From contig NZ_QPJO01000004.1 in NCBI RefSeq assembly GCF_003337305.1, positions 1-64,000 of the forward strand: 64,000 nucleotides of DNA, written 5' to 3'. Position numbers and translations under genes: made by a program. Source of the stretch: Winogradskyella arenosi. Lineage in GTDB: Bacteria > Bacteroidota > Bacteroidia > Flavobacteriales > Flavobacteriaceae. This document shows, piece by piece, positions 25,950 through 35,689 of this stretch (within the stretch, counting starts at the first letter, position 1; each line of letters opens with the position of its first letter). A model generated the notes under the pieces. It ran no database searches and had not been told where the DNA came from. It was given only the letters and a program-made list of their open reading frames with translations.

Positions 25950-27464
25950 ATGTCATTAGAAAACGAAACCATATCACAAAATGTTCAAGAAAAAAGTCTT
26001 TATGATTATCAGACAAGGGACTTAAATCGCATTTTTGAGGTTATGCAAGAGGAGTCTAATGATTTTAACCTCCTTTATCAATTGCCTACCGGAGGTGGAA
26101 AGACCGTTATTTTTTCTGAAATTGTAAGACGTTATGCGGCTCAACATCAGAAGAAAGTTGTCATTCTAACCCACCGTATTGAACTTTGTAAGCAAACCTC
26201 TAATGTACTTTCTGGGTTTAATGTAAAAAACAAAGTCATTAATAGTAAGGTAAAAACACTACCAGACCAAGATGAATACGAGTGTTTTGTAGCTATGGTA
26301 GAAACGCTTAACAACCGTTTATCTGATAATGAATTTGAACTCAAAAACGTTGGTCTTGTTATTATTGACGAAGCCCATTACAATAGTTTTAGAAAACTGT
26401 TTAAGTTTTTTGAAAATTGCTTTATTCTTGGTGTTACAGCCACCCCTTTAAGTAGTAACATAAAACTCCCTATGAAGGACAATTACAAGAAACTTATTGT
26501 TGGGGATGATATTGCAACCTTAATTAAGAATGGATTTTTGGCTCAAGCTGAAGTCACCAATTACGACGTAGGCTTAACCTCTTTAAAAATTGGAATAAAT
26601 GGAGACTACACGGTAAAGTCTTCAGAAGCGCTGTACACTAACAGCTTAATGCAGTCCAAATTATTAGTGGCTTATGAGGAAATGGCTAAGGGGAAAAAGA
26701 CCTTAATATTTAATAACGGAATTTCCACTTCAAAAGAAGTGTATCATACGTTTAAGAAAGCAGGGTATAACGTTCGTCATTTAGATAATACAGCCGCTAA
26801 ACAAGAGCGTAAAGAAATTTTAAAATGGTTTAAACACACCTCAGATGCAGTCTTATCTTCTGTCAGTATTCTTACCACTGGCTTTGATGAACCTTCCGTG
26901 GAGACCATTATACTGAATAGAGCAACACGATCGCTAACCTTATATTTTCAAATGATTGGTCGCGGTAGTCGTATTTTTGAAGATCGCAAAACGTTTCAAG
27001 TGATCGATTTAGGAAATAACGAAGCCCGTTTTGGCCCTTGGGATCAACCTGTAGATTGGCAACATATCTTTAAACATCCGGATTATTACTTAGAAAATAT
27101 TATTGATGATGATTTATTAGAGCGCGATTTTGTCTATAAAATGCCCGAGCGTTTAAAGGTAAAGTTTAAGAAGTCTTATGATTTAAATTTCGACGTTAAA
27201 GCCGAATATAAAAAGGTAATGAATGAAGGCAAAAAATCCTTTACTGTTATTGAACGTTCCATCGCACAACATTCTAAAATGTGTATAGAAAATAGTGAAG
27301 ATGTCTATGATGCTAGAGAATTGATTAAGGAGCTTCAAGATGAAATTGCATTTCGTATCAAACAATACTGCTACTGCATAATGAACAGTACACAAAACTA
27401 TAAAGACTGGTTGTTTGATGAATACAACAGGAAGCTGAGAATTAGTTTTAATGGTAAGTTTTAA
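25950..27464 (+). CDS. DEAD/DEAH-box SF2 helicase (RadD-like)
   Basis: The 504 residues have the full SF2 set: Walker A LPTGGGKTVIF (~46-56), DEAH in VIIDEAHYNSF, motif III VTATPLS, and the helicase-C motifs ILTTGFDEPSVETIIL and FQMIGRGSRIF. The layout resembles the E. coli RadD/type III restriction-like helicase group, which act in DNA repair. A C-terminal helical part (~400-504) is unassigned. No methylase or nuclease neighbours suggest a restriction or defence role. Monocistronic. Confidence 0.85.
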   Translation: MSLENETISQNVQEKSLYDYQTRDLNRIFEVMQEESNDFNLLYQLPTGGGKTVIFSEIVRRYAAQHQKKVVILTHRIELCKQTSNVLSGFNVKNKVINSKVKTLPDQDEYECFVAMVETLNNRLSDNEFELKNVGLVIIDEAHYNSFRKLFKFFENCFILGVTATPLSSNIKLPMKDNYKKLIVGDDIATLIKNGFLAQAEVTNYDVGLTSLKIGINGDYTVKSSEALYTNSLMQSKLLVAYEEMAKGKKTLIFNNGISTSKEVYHTFKKAGYNVRHLDNTAAKQERKEILKWFKHTSDAVLSSVSILTTGFDEPSVETIILNRATRSLTLYFQMIGRGSRIFEDRKTFQVIDLGNNEARFGPWDQPVDWQHIFKHPDYYLENIIDDDLLERDFVYKMPERLKVKFKKSYDLNFDVKAEYKKVMNEGKKSFTVIERSIAQHSKMCIENSEDVYDARELIKELQDEIAFRIKQYCYCIMNSTQNYKDWLFDEYNRKLRISFNGKF

Positions 27465-27575
27465 CTTTTTTTTGTAAGGATTTCTAATTTTTAGCGTTTA
27501 TTTTGATATAAAGAAGGAATAGGTATACTATTTGTGTACATAGCTTAAGAAGATCTAGAACCTAATTTTATAATA

Positions 27576-28298
27576 TTGAAAACACTCCAAATTATATTAG
27601 TCTTGCTCTGCACGTGGTGCAGCACATCGGTTTTTGCTCAAATTAAAGACAAACAGACCAAGTCAATCCATATTCCTGCTGAAGTCTCTAAAAAGGAAAA
27701 AGATTCCGCTTTAGCCAAAGTTAAGGTGGAACCCATTTTAAAAAATGACAAGGAAAAATCTAGTGGGAGTGACGTTAATGAAAAGAAATTTGTAATTCGG
27801 GAAACCGAGCGCCCATTTTCTATGACCGAAGATGATGGCTTAAAAAGCCCTGGTGAGATTTTTGAAAAACGCTGGACTAAAGAAGCTGTAAAAGGTGGAA
27901 TTATACGAACCATGTCCGACCAATTTTTAGGCGAACACCGTGTGGATACCAAATTTGTAAACATTGTTTGTAGAGATCACCAATATCCAGATGGTGACCG
28001 TGTTCAGATTTTAATTAATGGCAATATTGTAAAACACAACCTCTTACTAACCGGGAGTTACCGACGTGTAGAAGTCAATTTAGCCGATGGTCGTAATACC
28101 GTAGATATTGTCGCATTAAATCAAGGGGATTCCGGACCAAACACTGCCGAATTTGTGGTTTATGATGATAAAGGAAATGTTATTTCTTCTAAAGAGTGGA
28201 ATCTCTTAACAGGGGTTAAGGCGACTATTATTTTTAATAATGAAAAAGTCCCTATTACTGAAAAAACAGCAAGTACAAGTTCTACATCTCACAACTAA
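27576..28298 (+). CDS. Secreted protein of unknown function (TTG start)
   Basis: The TTG at 27576 is followed directly by a good signal peptide (KTLQIILVLLCTWCSTSVFA, then Q), which decides the start; no ATG lies near. After a Lys-rich spacer (~25-75) comes a domain with a beta-sandwich-like pattern (VDTKFVNIVCRDHQYPDGD, VQILINGNIV, YRRVEVNLADGRNTVDIVAL). It is 240 residues long and probably periplasmic. I do not recognise the family. The 3' end overlaps the convergent pseudouridine synthase gene by 17 bp. Confidence 0.75.
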   Translation: MKTLQIILVLLCTWCSTSVFAQIKDKQTKSIHIPAEVSKKEKDSALAKVKVEPILKNDKEKSSGSDVNEKKFVIRETERPFSMTEDDGLKSPGEIFEKRWTKEAVKGGIIRTMSDQFLGEHRVDTKFVNIVCRDHQYPDGDRVQILINGNIVKHNLLLTGSYRRVEVNLADGRNTVDIVALNQGDSGPNTAEFVVYDDKGNVISSKEWNLLTGVKATIIFNNEKVPITEKTASTSSTSHN

Positions 28299-28851
28299 TT
28301 GGCTTAATGTCCGCAGGCTGCATTGTTTCTAAAGTATAATTTCCAATACGCACTCGCACTAATCTTAAAGTGGGTAAACCAATTTTGGCCGTCATTTTTC
28401 GTACCTGTCTAAATTTCCCTTCTGTAATAGTAATGGTTAACCAAGAGGTTTTACCATGACGTTCATCGCGCACAAACCGATCCACAATATGAGAAGTGTC
28501 TTCCAATATGGCCGCCTTACACGTTTTTGTTCTGTACTGTTTTCCTTCAACCGAAATATCGACACCTTGTTCTAAGGCCAAAATACCTTCAGGCGTGATC
28601 TCCCCATCGACCATAACGTGGTATTCCTTTTCGATATGCTGACTTGTAATATGGTGACTAAATTTCCCATCCGTAGTTAAGAGCAGAAGGCCTTCAGATT
28701 TTTCATCCAATCGTCCTACCGCCATGGTTTGCTCAGGAAATTCTCCGAGCTCACTTAAAAGTTTTTTAGAGCGTCGTTTGTTCTGGTGATTAATAAACTG
28801 ACTTAAATAACCGTATGGTTTGTAAATTTTAAAATAGGAGTGTTGTTGCAT
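28282..28851 (-). CDS. RsuA/RluE-family rRNA pseudouridine synthase
   Basis: This 189-residue enzyme starts straight with the catalytic domain (YFKIYKPYGYLSQF) and lacks an S4 domain, like E. coli RluE. The catalytic motif AVGRLDEKSEGLLLLTTDG contains the nucleophilic Asp, and the C-terminal KFRQVRKMTAKIGLPTLRLVR is the family KIGLPTLRLVR motif. It isomerises a uridine in rRNA, probably 23S. It follows the DUF1853 gene with a 3-bp gap. Confidence 0.9.
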   Translation of the reverse strand: MQQHSYFKIYKPYGYLSQFINHQNKRRSKKLLSELGEFPEQTMAVGRLDEKSEGLLLLTTDGKFSHHITSQHIEKEYHVMVDGEITPEGILALEQGVDISVEGKQYRTKTCKAAILEDTSHIVDRFVRDERHGKTSWLTITITEGKFRQVRKMTAKIGLPTLRLVRVRIGNYTLETMQPADIKPISCEM

Positions 28852-28854
28852 CGT

Positions 28855-29664
28855 TTACCAAAATGTAATAAAACATTTCTCAAAGGTAGCATTATTCCTT
28901 TTAAGCCATATTAGCGGTGAGCGCTTATCTTTTATTTGAAGTCCTATAATCTCTTGAGCGGTGTCGTAGTCTAACCAATCTACATTATCATGGGGGTTGA
29001 CTAACCAATCTAACTTTCTAGGAATATAAAGCTTAAAACCACGAAACAAATTGAAGTCAGCAAAAGGAATATAAAATCCTGAAATACATTCAGAATTTAA
29101 AACGCCGGTTTCTATAGGTTTCATTCCGTATGGAAGAAATAACTGCGCCTGAAAACAAAGCCGTTGCTTTATAGCACTAACCTCAATACCCAAACTGCTT
29201 AGTTGCACCTGGGTTTCTTCCTTATAAAGTAATGGAAACTGTTTGGTTTTCAGTTTATCTAATTTATAGGAAAGCCGATCGTTTCTATTAGGACCAATCC
29301 AATACTCTAGGGGATTATCGTACGTATTTAAACGGTCGTACAAATAAAATTTATAAACCGCCTCTAAATGAATCGGCTGGTTATTTTCATAATAAAGTGC
29401 ATCGAGTTCTCCGATGGTTTGTTTGCCGTTCTGAATTTGCACATTTTCTATGATCCAATTTATAGAGGCCTCTTGTTTCAATTGGTGAAACACAAATTCC
29501 TCTACAAGTTTTCCTAAACGATGTTGCGTAAACACAACAATATCGGGAATAGGCTTTAACTTGGAAGGAAGTGTAATTGCACTTATGGGATCTAAAAACT
29601 GAGTAGTAAATAAAGCAGGCGTATTAATGCAGCCTCTAAATTGTAATTCGGTGTGTTTTTTCAT
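28855..29664 (-). CDS. DUF1853 family protein
   Basis: A 269-residue cytosolic protein with the DUF1853 pattern: LGKLVEEFVFHQL near residue 50, TIGELDALYYENNQPIHLEA around 90-110, and YLYDRLN. Blocks with E...D/ExK-like spacing suggest a PD-(D/E)XK nuclease-like fold, which is an inference. No function is established. It sits between the ArsC-like gene and the pseudouridine synthase gene in a probable four-gene minus-strand unit starting with hpf. Confidence 0.78.
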   Translation of the reverse strand: MKKHTELQFRGCINTPALFTTQFLDPISAITLPSKLKPIPDIVVFTQHRLGKLVEEFVFHQLKQEASINWIIENVQIQNGKQTIGELDALYYENNQPIHLEAVYKFYLYDRLNTYDNPLEYWIGPNRNDRLSYKLDKLKTKQFPLLYKEETQVQLSSLGIEVSAIKQRLCFQAQLFLPYGMKPIETGVLNSECISGFYIPFADFNLFRGFKLYIPRKLDWLVNPHDNVDWLDYDTAQEIIGLQIKDKRSPLIWLKRNNATFEKCFITFW

Positions 29665-29687
29665 AACACACTAAAAGTACTCTTATT

Positions 29688-30134
29688 TTAAACAAAATTC
29701 TCGTCCTCTGTAGATTTATCGATATCAGGTGCTTTGGAATGCATTGTTTTTTCTAGGCCCGCACTGTCAATATCAAAATACCTCAACACATCAGTCACCG
29801 TTTTTATATGCTCAGTTTTATCGCCATTAATTATGATGGCTCCTTTAAAAGCTTTGGGGTTTTGCTCTAAAATGGTAACATAATCGTTGGCGTCAAATTC
29901 CGAACCTTCTTCAATCCCTTGGATTTCAGAAAAATCTAAAAACTTATTTATTCCTACACCAAGTTCTCTAGCCAATTCTTGCCACTGTGTTGGTGTCGGC
30001 ATTGAATTGGACAGGTTAATCATCAATATGCCTTTTCCAGAGGCCTTTAAATACCCCTCTAATTGTTTTCCAAAATCAGAATCACTTGCGTATATACAAT
30101 TAATTTGATCTTTATCTCTACTTATTACTCCCAT
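29688..30134 (-). CDS. Hypothetical protein with ArsC/Spx-like thioredoxin fold
   Basis: The 148-residue sequence begins with an alpha/beta pattern (INCIYASDSDFGKQLEGYLK) and contains TQWQELARELGVGINKFLD and a block ILEQNPKAFKGAIIINGDKT. The latter resembles the ArsC/Spx family segment around its cis-proline, but no catalytic CX3-C or CXXC is present. It was probably recruited for a non-redox role. It follows hpf by 12 bp and is likely cotranscribed, hinting at a stress or stationary-phase role. Confidence 0.55.
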   Translation of the reverse strand: MGVISRDKDQINCIYASDSDFGKQLEGYLKASGKGILMINLSNSMPTPTQWQELARELGVGINKFLDFSEIQGIEEGSEFDANDYVTILEQNPKAFKGAIIINGDKTEHIKTVTDVLRYFDIDSAGLEKTMHSKAPDIDKSTEDENFV

Positions 30135-30146
30135 CGTTTGTTTTTT

Positions 30147-30449
30147 TTAATACGTTTTCATTTTGTCTTTACGCTTTTCTAATTGGCGTACCAACTCATT
30201 TACAGTTTCCGATACAGCATCGTAAAAATTATCGTGTGAAGCTTCAGAAAACAGTCTTGGCCCTGGTGCACTTAATCGTATTCCGCAAGATTTCCCTGTA
30301 AGATCACTCGTTGTGTTTTCAGCTTTAAAAAAGACATCGGCTCTAATAACAAAATCGTATCGCGTAAAAATTTTTTCTAATTTTTCTTTAGTGTGAGCCT
30401 CTAAACGATCGCTTGACGCTACATCATGATATTCAAATATAATTTCCAT
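30147..30449 (-). CDS. hpf: Ribosome hibernation promoting factor (short HPF/YfiA)
   Basis: This 100-residue protein has the single S30AE/HPF domain, with the conserved layout SDRLEAHTKEKLEKIFTRYD, strands carrying ADVFFKAENTT, and SHDNFYDAVSETVNELVRQL with a basic tail KRKDKMKTY. Short HPF blocks the decoding centre and stabilises 100S ribosomes during starvation. Its leader carries two mutually exclusive inverted repeats close to the start codon. It is first of a likely four-gene unit. Confidence 0.92.
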   Translation of the reverse strand: MEIIFEYHDVASSDRLEAHTKEKLEKIFTRYDFVIRADVFFKAENTTSDLTGKSCGIRLSAPGPRLFSEASHDNFYDAVSETVNELVRQLEKRKDKMKTY

Positions 30450-30460
30450 AAAATCTTTAT

Positions 30461-30518
30461 TTTTTCGTTTCAGCTAAGATATACAGATGCCTTTGTTTCA
30501 TTTGACTGAAACGAAAAA
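30461..30518 (-). promoter_or_regulatory. Alternative inverted repeats in the hpf leader
   Basis: TTTTTCGTTTCAG (30461-30473) and CTGAAACGAAAAA (30506-30518) form a perfect 13-bp inverted repeat with a 32-nt spacer. A second, shorter pairing, GTTTCA (30495-30500) with TGAAAC (30507-30512), uses the same distal arm, so in the hpf mRNA the two stems exclude one another. The proximal arm ends 12 nt before the ATG. It could be a regulator operator or a switching leader. Confidence 0.5.
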
Positions 30519-30595
30519 TTGATTAACGTAATCCCTTATATCTAATATATACCGCAGAGTAGAAACGATTAAAAAAACCAAGATACAAGCCCATA

Positions 30596-30630
30596 AAAAA
30601 ACGCAAAAATGTTGTTTTTTTGCGTTTTTA
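30596..30630 (-). terminator. Rho-independent terminator after the surface sugar-dehydrogenase gene
   Basis: AAAAACGCAAAAA pairs with TTTTTTGCGTTTTT around a short loop. On the minus strand the stem is followed by a run of T, and it lies 16 bp beyond the stop codon at 30646. Confidence 0.85.
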
Positions 30631-30645
30631 TTAGGTTTATACTTT

Positions 30646-33600
30646 TTATTTTAAGACTACTTTTTTAATACGCTTGAAACCTTTATCGGACTTTAGCTCT
30701 ACAATATAAACCCCAAAACTAAGATAATGTACCGGAATACTTTGTTCAAATTGATTCGTTTTTAAAGACTGATGACTCACCACGCGTCCATGAATATCAT
30801 ACAATATAAATTGGGTTGGTGCTTCTAAAGGGCCTACAATACTGATAGAACGTTCAGCTTCATTTGCGAAAATAGCAATACCATCTAAATCATGTTCAGG
30901 AAGATGCAATACACCGTCTTCAAATCTTAAATAAAAACGACCAATACCTGAGAGGTTTGTTTCTGACGTAAAGGTGTAATCTTGTTCATTTAATAGGGTA
31001 TAGGTATTATTAAGGCTATCTTCAAGATAAACACTAACACTTTCCGGTAAATCCTGATCAAGAATACTTATCGTAATGTTTTCTCCTTCCGAAGCATGTA
31101 ACCCTAATGGAATGGTAACATTTGCTAAATCCATTTCTCCTAAAGTCTGAATCATATAGGGGAGGGTCGTGCTATTGTCTACTAAGTGTGAATACAATGA
31201 AAAATCGGGCGTATAACCATTATACAAGGCCGCATCGTAACCTGGATCTAGCTGACTAGACGCATTTGCATTAAAATAGAAATCCGTATGAAATTGCGCT
31301 TCCGCAGTACTGGCTTTCAATTTTAAAAATCCGATATGCGGATTCGCATCTCTACCCAGCACAAAGTCGTCAGAATTCCCACCCGTTCGCATAGCCGGCG
31401 TAAACGTTATTTGTCCGCCGCCAGATTTACTTTTAATAAAAAAGCCTTGCCCTGGCGCCATACTTTGCCCTGTAGTGGCAAGATTCCATACCGTCCATCC
31501 GTTAGTTTCATCACCATCATAACCATAAACCGCTTGATAAGAACCTGAATCTAATTGTGTGTTATTTACATTGAAAAACAGATCAAAATCCAAATAAGAA
31601 GGGTAGGGGTTTCCTACTAAATTCCACCCATTATAACCCGTACTTGTAGAGCTTATGTTTTGTGTTACTGTGCCGGTTTCCACCGTACCATTAAAACTTA
31701 ACGTTGTTCCCATAAGCGCATCGTCACTACTATCTCTTGCCGCTCTATAGCCCAATCCTACTTCTAAGGGTGTCGTGGCATAATTACTTGTATCATAAAG
31801 GAGATATGCTCCTGCAACCTCATCAAACGGTCCAAATAACTTCTGAGCCGTATTATTTGGGTTTTCATATAAATTCTCATTGTTGTTTATTGAAAATTCT
31901 CCAAAAGTTTGATTGTTTACTGGCGGCGCAATAAGATCGTTACCCGTAATACCATTGTAAGCATTTACATGGCGCTTATAATTTATGGTTCCTGTACTTG
32001 TACCTTCAACAATAAGACTTGAATATTTATCAGAAATAGAATTTAAAATCACCTCGCCATTAATGGTCAAGTTTCCTGTAATCGTTAGCGCACCTCCTTC
32101 GAGAATTTCAACGGTACCAGCACTAGGCACGGTGTAATCAGAATCGATTAACAAGGTTTCATCCACACCAACAATAAGGTCTACACAATTTTCTGGAGCT
32201 GTAAAAACGGTTTGAAAACTGTAATAATTCGTTTTATAACCATCTGAAAATTCCGCTTCAACCTCAACATCTTCTCCATTAGCCATGAGTCCTGTTAGCG
32301 TAACTGTTTGCGGACTTGATGTTATAGGAAAATCTTGCCCATTGACCACTAAAAATCCCGTTGTAGGCGGATTAGAATAGGTCACCACAAGTTCTTGCGT
32401 ATAGGTGTTATCATTGGTATTACAAGGTGATTGTTGAGCCCCTACCACTATATTATCAATAATTGTTGGAACATCATAAGGAACAAACTGAAATAACGTT
32501 GCTTTCGGCTCGGTATCCACATCATTATAATAGGGATTGTTAGGATTAGCATCGCCCACACCAGAATTCCCTCCACGGCCCCTTAAATGAATACTGAACA
32601 AATCATTATTTCCATCACTGTACAATACCACCTTTACAGCTTCAGCTAAAATAGGAGTTTGGGTAGCGCCGCCCCATTCATAAATGCCACCATCTATCCA
32701 TCCGCCTTGACCTTGATCTAACGTATGCCATGTGCCCGCTCTTAAATAACTTACACGCCACATGGTATTGGGTTGAGGTTGGCTTGAGTAAGCGCCCCCT
32801 ATAGTCATGTAATTTATAAATTTAGGATTTGGCCATTCTACATGAAGAAAAAAACCATTGGCTTCGTCTACAAGGCCTGCATTATAATTATATGGCCAAC
32901 CGTATTCTGCATATTGCGAGTACATTTTATAGCCATTAGTCATGGGATCGTAAAGGATTTCTTCTGGCGTTCCTCGTCCTGGGTCTCCTGAACCTACTGA
33001 ACCGACAACGGTTGCCGAAGGTAAGAGCGCTAAATTGCTCATAGGGTTGGGATTGTTGTCTTCCGTAGTAGGATCATTATCTAATTGGTTGATCCAAGCC
33101 TCAATTAAATCCACAGCCGGTTGATCTATGGCCAATTTGGAAAGCGGAGGCATCATAATAGAAGGCGAAACACTATTCATTTTATGGTATAAAATAGACT
33201 TAGAAGCATCGCCCGGAAAAATCACTTTTTCATCTGGCGCCACGTTTAACGGTGTTAGTATTCCTGTATTTAAAATCTGTGTGGCCTCTAAACTATTAAA
33301 AACTCTTAAATCGAAATCCGTACGGTTATTATGATCTAAGCGATGGCAATAGGCACAATTTAAATCTAAGTAAGACCTAGCTTTTTCATCTATAGATGCC
33401 AAGGGATCATCAATAGCGGTGTTAGTGGTAATATATTCCGTATCCGCATCGGTAATAGATTGATTTAAGAGTCCTAAATGACTCCATGTAACCAATTGAT
33501 TCCCTATTTGTCCATATACAGGATCATGAGTAGAATAATCGTAATCCGTATTAAGGTATCTGGATTTCAGCCCTAAACTTCCTTTATTGGCGTCATTATG

Positions 33601-35535
33601 GCAAGTGCCACATTCTGAATTTGAAGGAAAATGCCAGGTTTGAGTTCGTGTTCCTCCAAGGTTATCAGTTGCAATACTCACAGGTTCATTTAGGCTTGTG
33701 GTTTGGAGTACAGCATCGAGCTGATCGTCATTCCAATTGTAGGTGAGAAAATACCAATCGCCCAACTGATCTACAATTGAGAAGCGTGTTTCTATTTTTC
33801 GGGTTACAGTAGGATCTGTATCGTCAACTTTTAATTCAAAATGTTTTATAATAACAGTACCTGGTGGAAATTCCCAATCGCTATATTCATCATAATCGAC
33901 TTGCTCACCACTCCCTGTATGTAATCCACCATCATTATTTGGAACGGCAATCCAGCGTTTTTTTAAGGCGCCATCGGACCAAAATGATTCGTAAAGCTCA
34001 TAAGGAATAACACCATCAATAACCTCTAAGGTTGAAAGGTTTGAAAACACCCCGACATCGGAAAGTAATTGGGGCATGGGTATATAACCATCATCGACAC
34101 CTTCAATAAGTTTATAAATCTTTTGATTATTCCCATAACGCAACATGTACAATTCGCCATTATAATCTTCTCCAAATGAAATTACATTACCTAATGTTGA
34201 AATTTGCTCGTAAGCTCCGGTAGTAATATCCACAGAAAAAATTTCGTCTCCACCACCATAATCGGCACAAACATAGACCCCATAAAGATCAGGGATTTCA
34301 ACTCCTCTATAAACAAATCCACCCGCTAAGGCATTCGCGTCGTTACGCGCAAATTCGGTGAGTGGTAATTCATGCGGCATATTATTTAGGAGGTTAACAC
34401 AAGTCCCGCCATTAGGTCTTAGATCAAAACCTTCATAAAGCGGCCAACCATAATTGGCACCTGAAGTTAAAACATTAACTTCTTCATGATTGTTTAAGCC
34501 TACATCACCGATATAAAAATCGCCCGTTACACGATCTTTAGTCATTCGAAAAGGATTCCTTAGACCAATACTGTAATATTCTTCGTAAGTAGAACCATCA
34601 GGACTCAGAAACGGATTGTCGTTAGGGATCCAATATTCAATCCCTGAAGATTCGCCGGCATAACCAACGTCTTGTTTCTTTCTAATAGGCTCATGACTTT
34701 TGGTAGGATCTTTATCCACATCAATTCGAAGCGCTCCTCCAGATAGATTATCCGTCGTATTTTGTGCTCTTCTCCAAGAGGCCTGATCACCAATAGTGAG
34801 ATAAAGAAAACCATCATTACCGAATTCTATACCACCTCCATAATGCGTGGTTCCATACATTCTTATATCGATAAGGTTGGTCCGCGATCCTGCTAAAACC
34901 GACATCGTCACCGGATCTATTTCAAGACGTTCTAGAATTATGGAATTCCCTTGGTATTCATTATTAGATTCACTAAAATAACAACCTTGCCCTGTATGAG
35001 TCCCCGGACGTGGTTCATCTTCACTATTCCAATTTTCTGAGGTATAATAAACAAAGGCAAAATTTTGTGGATTTGTTGCCGAATTAAATTCGGGGTGTAG
35101 CGCTAAACCCAAAAATCCACCATCGTGAACCACACCTACATCATCTTTTAAATCAATTAAAAGGTTTTTAGTTGTTGTGGTTTCATCATTTTCAAACCAG
35201 TAAATCTCGCCATTGATTTGCGCTAAAATGATACGATTCTCATTTGGAACCGGTTTAAACACAATAGGGGAGTTAAAGCTTAAATTAGAATAAGCAACAC
35301 GATGACCAATTTTTAAATCTATACTCGCTTGGTTTGGAAAGACTCCATTTAAGTAAGGACTAATAGCGCCGTGATTTTGTACCGGCAAGCCAGGCCCTTG
35401 GGCATTAAAATAAGGAAACGCCGCCAGACATAGTAACGAAATTAAGATTACAAAACCGAGTTTAATTGACGATTTTCTCGACTTTAGAATAGCCCACATC
35501 TTCCCCAATTCACGCTTGTGAAAAGAATTTTTCAT
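30646..35535 (-). CDS. T9SS-exported PQQ-type sugar dehydrogenase / diheme c-type chimera
   Basis: A 1629-residue multi-domain surface protein. Order: signal segment (~25-45); a glucose/sorbosone dehydrogenase six-bladed propeller (~60-470; GGFLGLALHPEF, GDQASWRRAQNTTD, GLRNPFRM, GLNNHEEVNV, YGWPLYEGF); a diheme-type region with CGTCH (~640) and CAYCH (~727) and a possible axial Met in SPSIMMPPLSKL (~790); a discoidin-like domain (~830-980); low-complexity and beta-helix parts; and a C-terminal type A T9SS sorting domain (LYDIHGRVVSHQSL ... LSFGVYIVELKSDKG). The likely activity is oxidation of a sugar or polyol at the cell surface, with electrons passed to heme. PQQ use is a family inference. 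Monocistronic, with its own terminator. Confidence 0.85.
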   Translation of the reverse strand: MKNSFHKRELGKMWAILKSRKSSIKLGFVILISLLCLAAFPYFNAQGPGLPVQNHGAISPYLNGVFPNQASIDLKIGHRVAYSNLSFNSPIVFKPVPNENRIILAQINGEIYWFENDETTTTKNLLIDLKDDVGVVHDGGFLGLALHPEFNSATNPQNFAFVYYTSENWNSEDEPRPGTHTGQGCYFSESNNEYQGNSIILERLEIDPVTMSVLAGSRTNLIDIRMYGTTHYGGGIEFGNDGFLYLTIGDQASWRRAQNTTDNLSGGALRIDVDKDPTKSHEPIRKKQDVGYAGESSGIEYWIPNDNPFLSPDGSTYEEYYSIGLRNPFRMTKDRVTGDFYIGDVGLNNHEEVNVLTSGANYGWPLYEGFDLRPNGGTCVNLLNNMPHELPLTEFARNDANALAGGFVYRGVEIPDLYGVYVCADYGGGDEIFSVDITTGAYEQISTLGNVISFGEDYNGELYMLRYGNNQKIYKLIEGVDDGYIPMPQLLSDVGVFSNLSTLEVIDGVIPYELYESFWSDGALKKRWIAVPNNDGGLHTGSGEQVDYDEYSDWEFPPGTVIIKHFELKVDDTDPTVTRKIETRFSIVDQLGDWYFLTYNWNDDQLDAVLQTTSLNEPVSIATDNLGGTRTQTWHFPSNSECGTCHNDANKGSLGLKSRYLNTDYDYSTHDPVYGQIGNQLVTWSHLGLLNQSITDADTEYITTNTAIDDPLASIDEKARSYLDLNCAYCHRLDHNNRTDFDLRVFNSLEATQILNTGILTPLNVAPDEKVIFPGDASKSILYHKMNSVSPSIMMPPLSKLAIDQPAVDLIEAWINQLDNDPTTEDNNPNPMSNLALLPSATVVGSVGSGDPGRGTPEEILYDPMTNGYKMYSQYAEYGWPYNYNAGLVDEANGFFLHVEWPNPKFINYMTIGGAYSSQPQPNTMWRVSYLRAGTWHTLDQGQGGWIDGGIYEWGGATQTPILAEAVKVVLYSDGNNDLFSIHLRGRGGNSGVGDANPNNPYYNDVDTEPKATLFQFVPYDVPTIIDNIVVGAQQSPCNTNDNTYTQELVVTYSNPPTTGFLVVNGQDFPITSSPQTVTLTGLMANGEDVEVEAEFSDGYKTNYYSFQTVFTAPENCVDLIVGVDETLLIDSDYTVPSAGTVEILEGGALTITGNLTINGEVILNSISDKYSSLIVEGTSTGTINYKRHVNAYNGITGNDLIAPPVNNQTFGEFSINNNENLYENPNNTAQKLFGPFDEVAGAYLLYDTSNYATTPLEVGLGYRAARDSSDDALMGTTLSFNGTVETGTVTQNISSTSTGYNGWNLVGNPYPSYLDFDLFFNVNNTQLDSGSYQAVYGYDGDETNGWTVWNLATTGQSMAPGQGFFIKSKSGGGQITFTPAMRTGGNSDDFVLGRDANPHIGFLKLKASTAEAQFHTDFYFNANASSQLDPGYDAALYNGYTPDFSLYSHLVDNSTTLPYMIQTLGEMDLANVTIPLGLHASEGENITISILDQDLPESVSVYLEDSLNNTYTLLNEQDYTFTSETNLSGIGRFYLRFEDGVLHLPEHDLDGIAIFANEAERSISIVGPLEAPTQFILYDIHGRVVSHQSLKTNQFEQSIPVHYLSFGVYIVELKSDKGFKRIKKVVLK

Positions 35536-35689
35536 ATTGAAGGTATATAATTAATAGCCTTATAAACCTAACCAATAAAAATCACAACCGCACAATTACT
35601 TCGACATAAACAAAAATTAACCGTTAAACATAACTTAAACGTAATAAGTCACTTATGAATACAAACTAGTAAACGCAAGCCCACTAATC

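Noticed and set aside
25950..27464. SF2 helicase as part of a restriction or defence system
   Set aside because: No methyltransferase, nuclease, recombinase or other defence-type neighbour is present. The flanking genes are ordinary envelope and RNA-modification genes.
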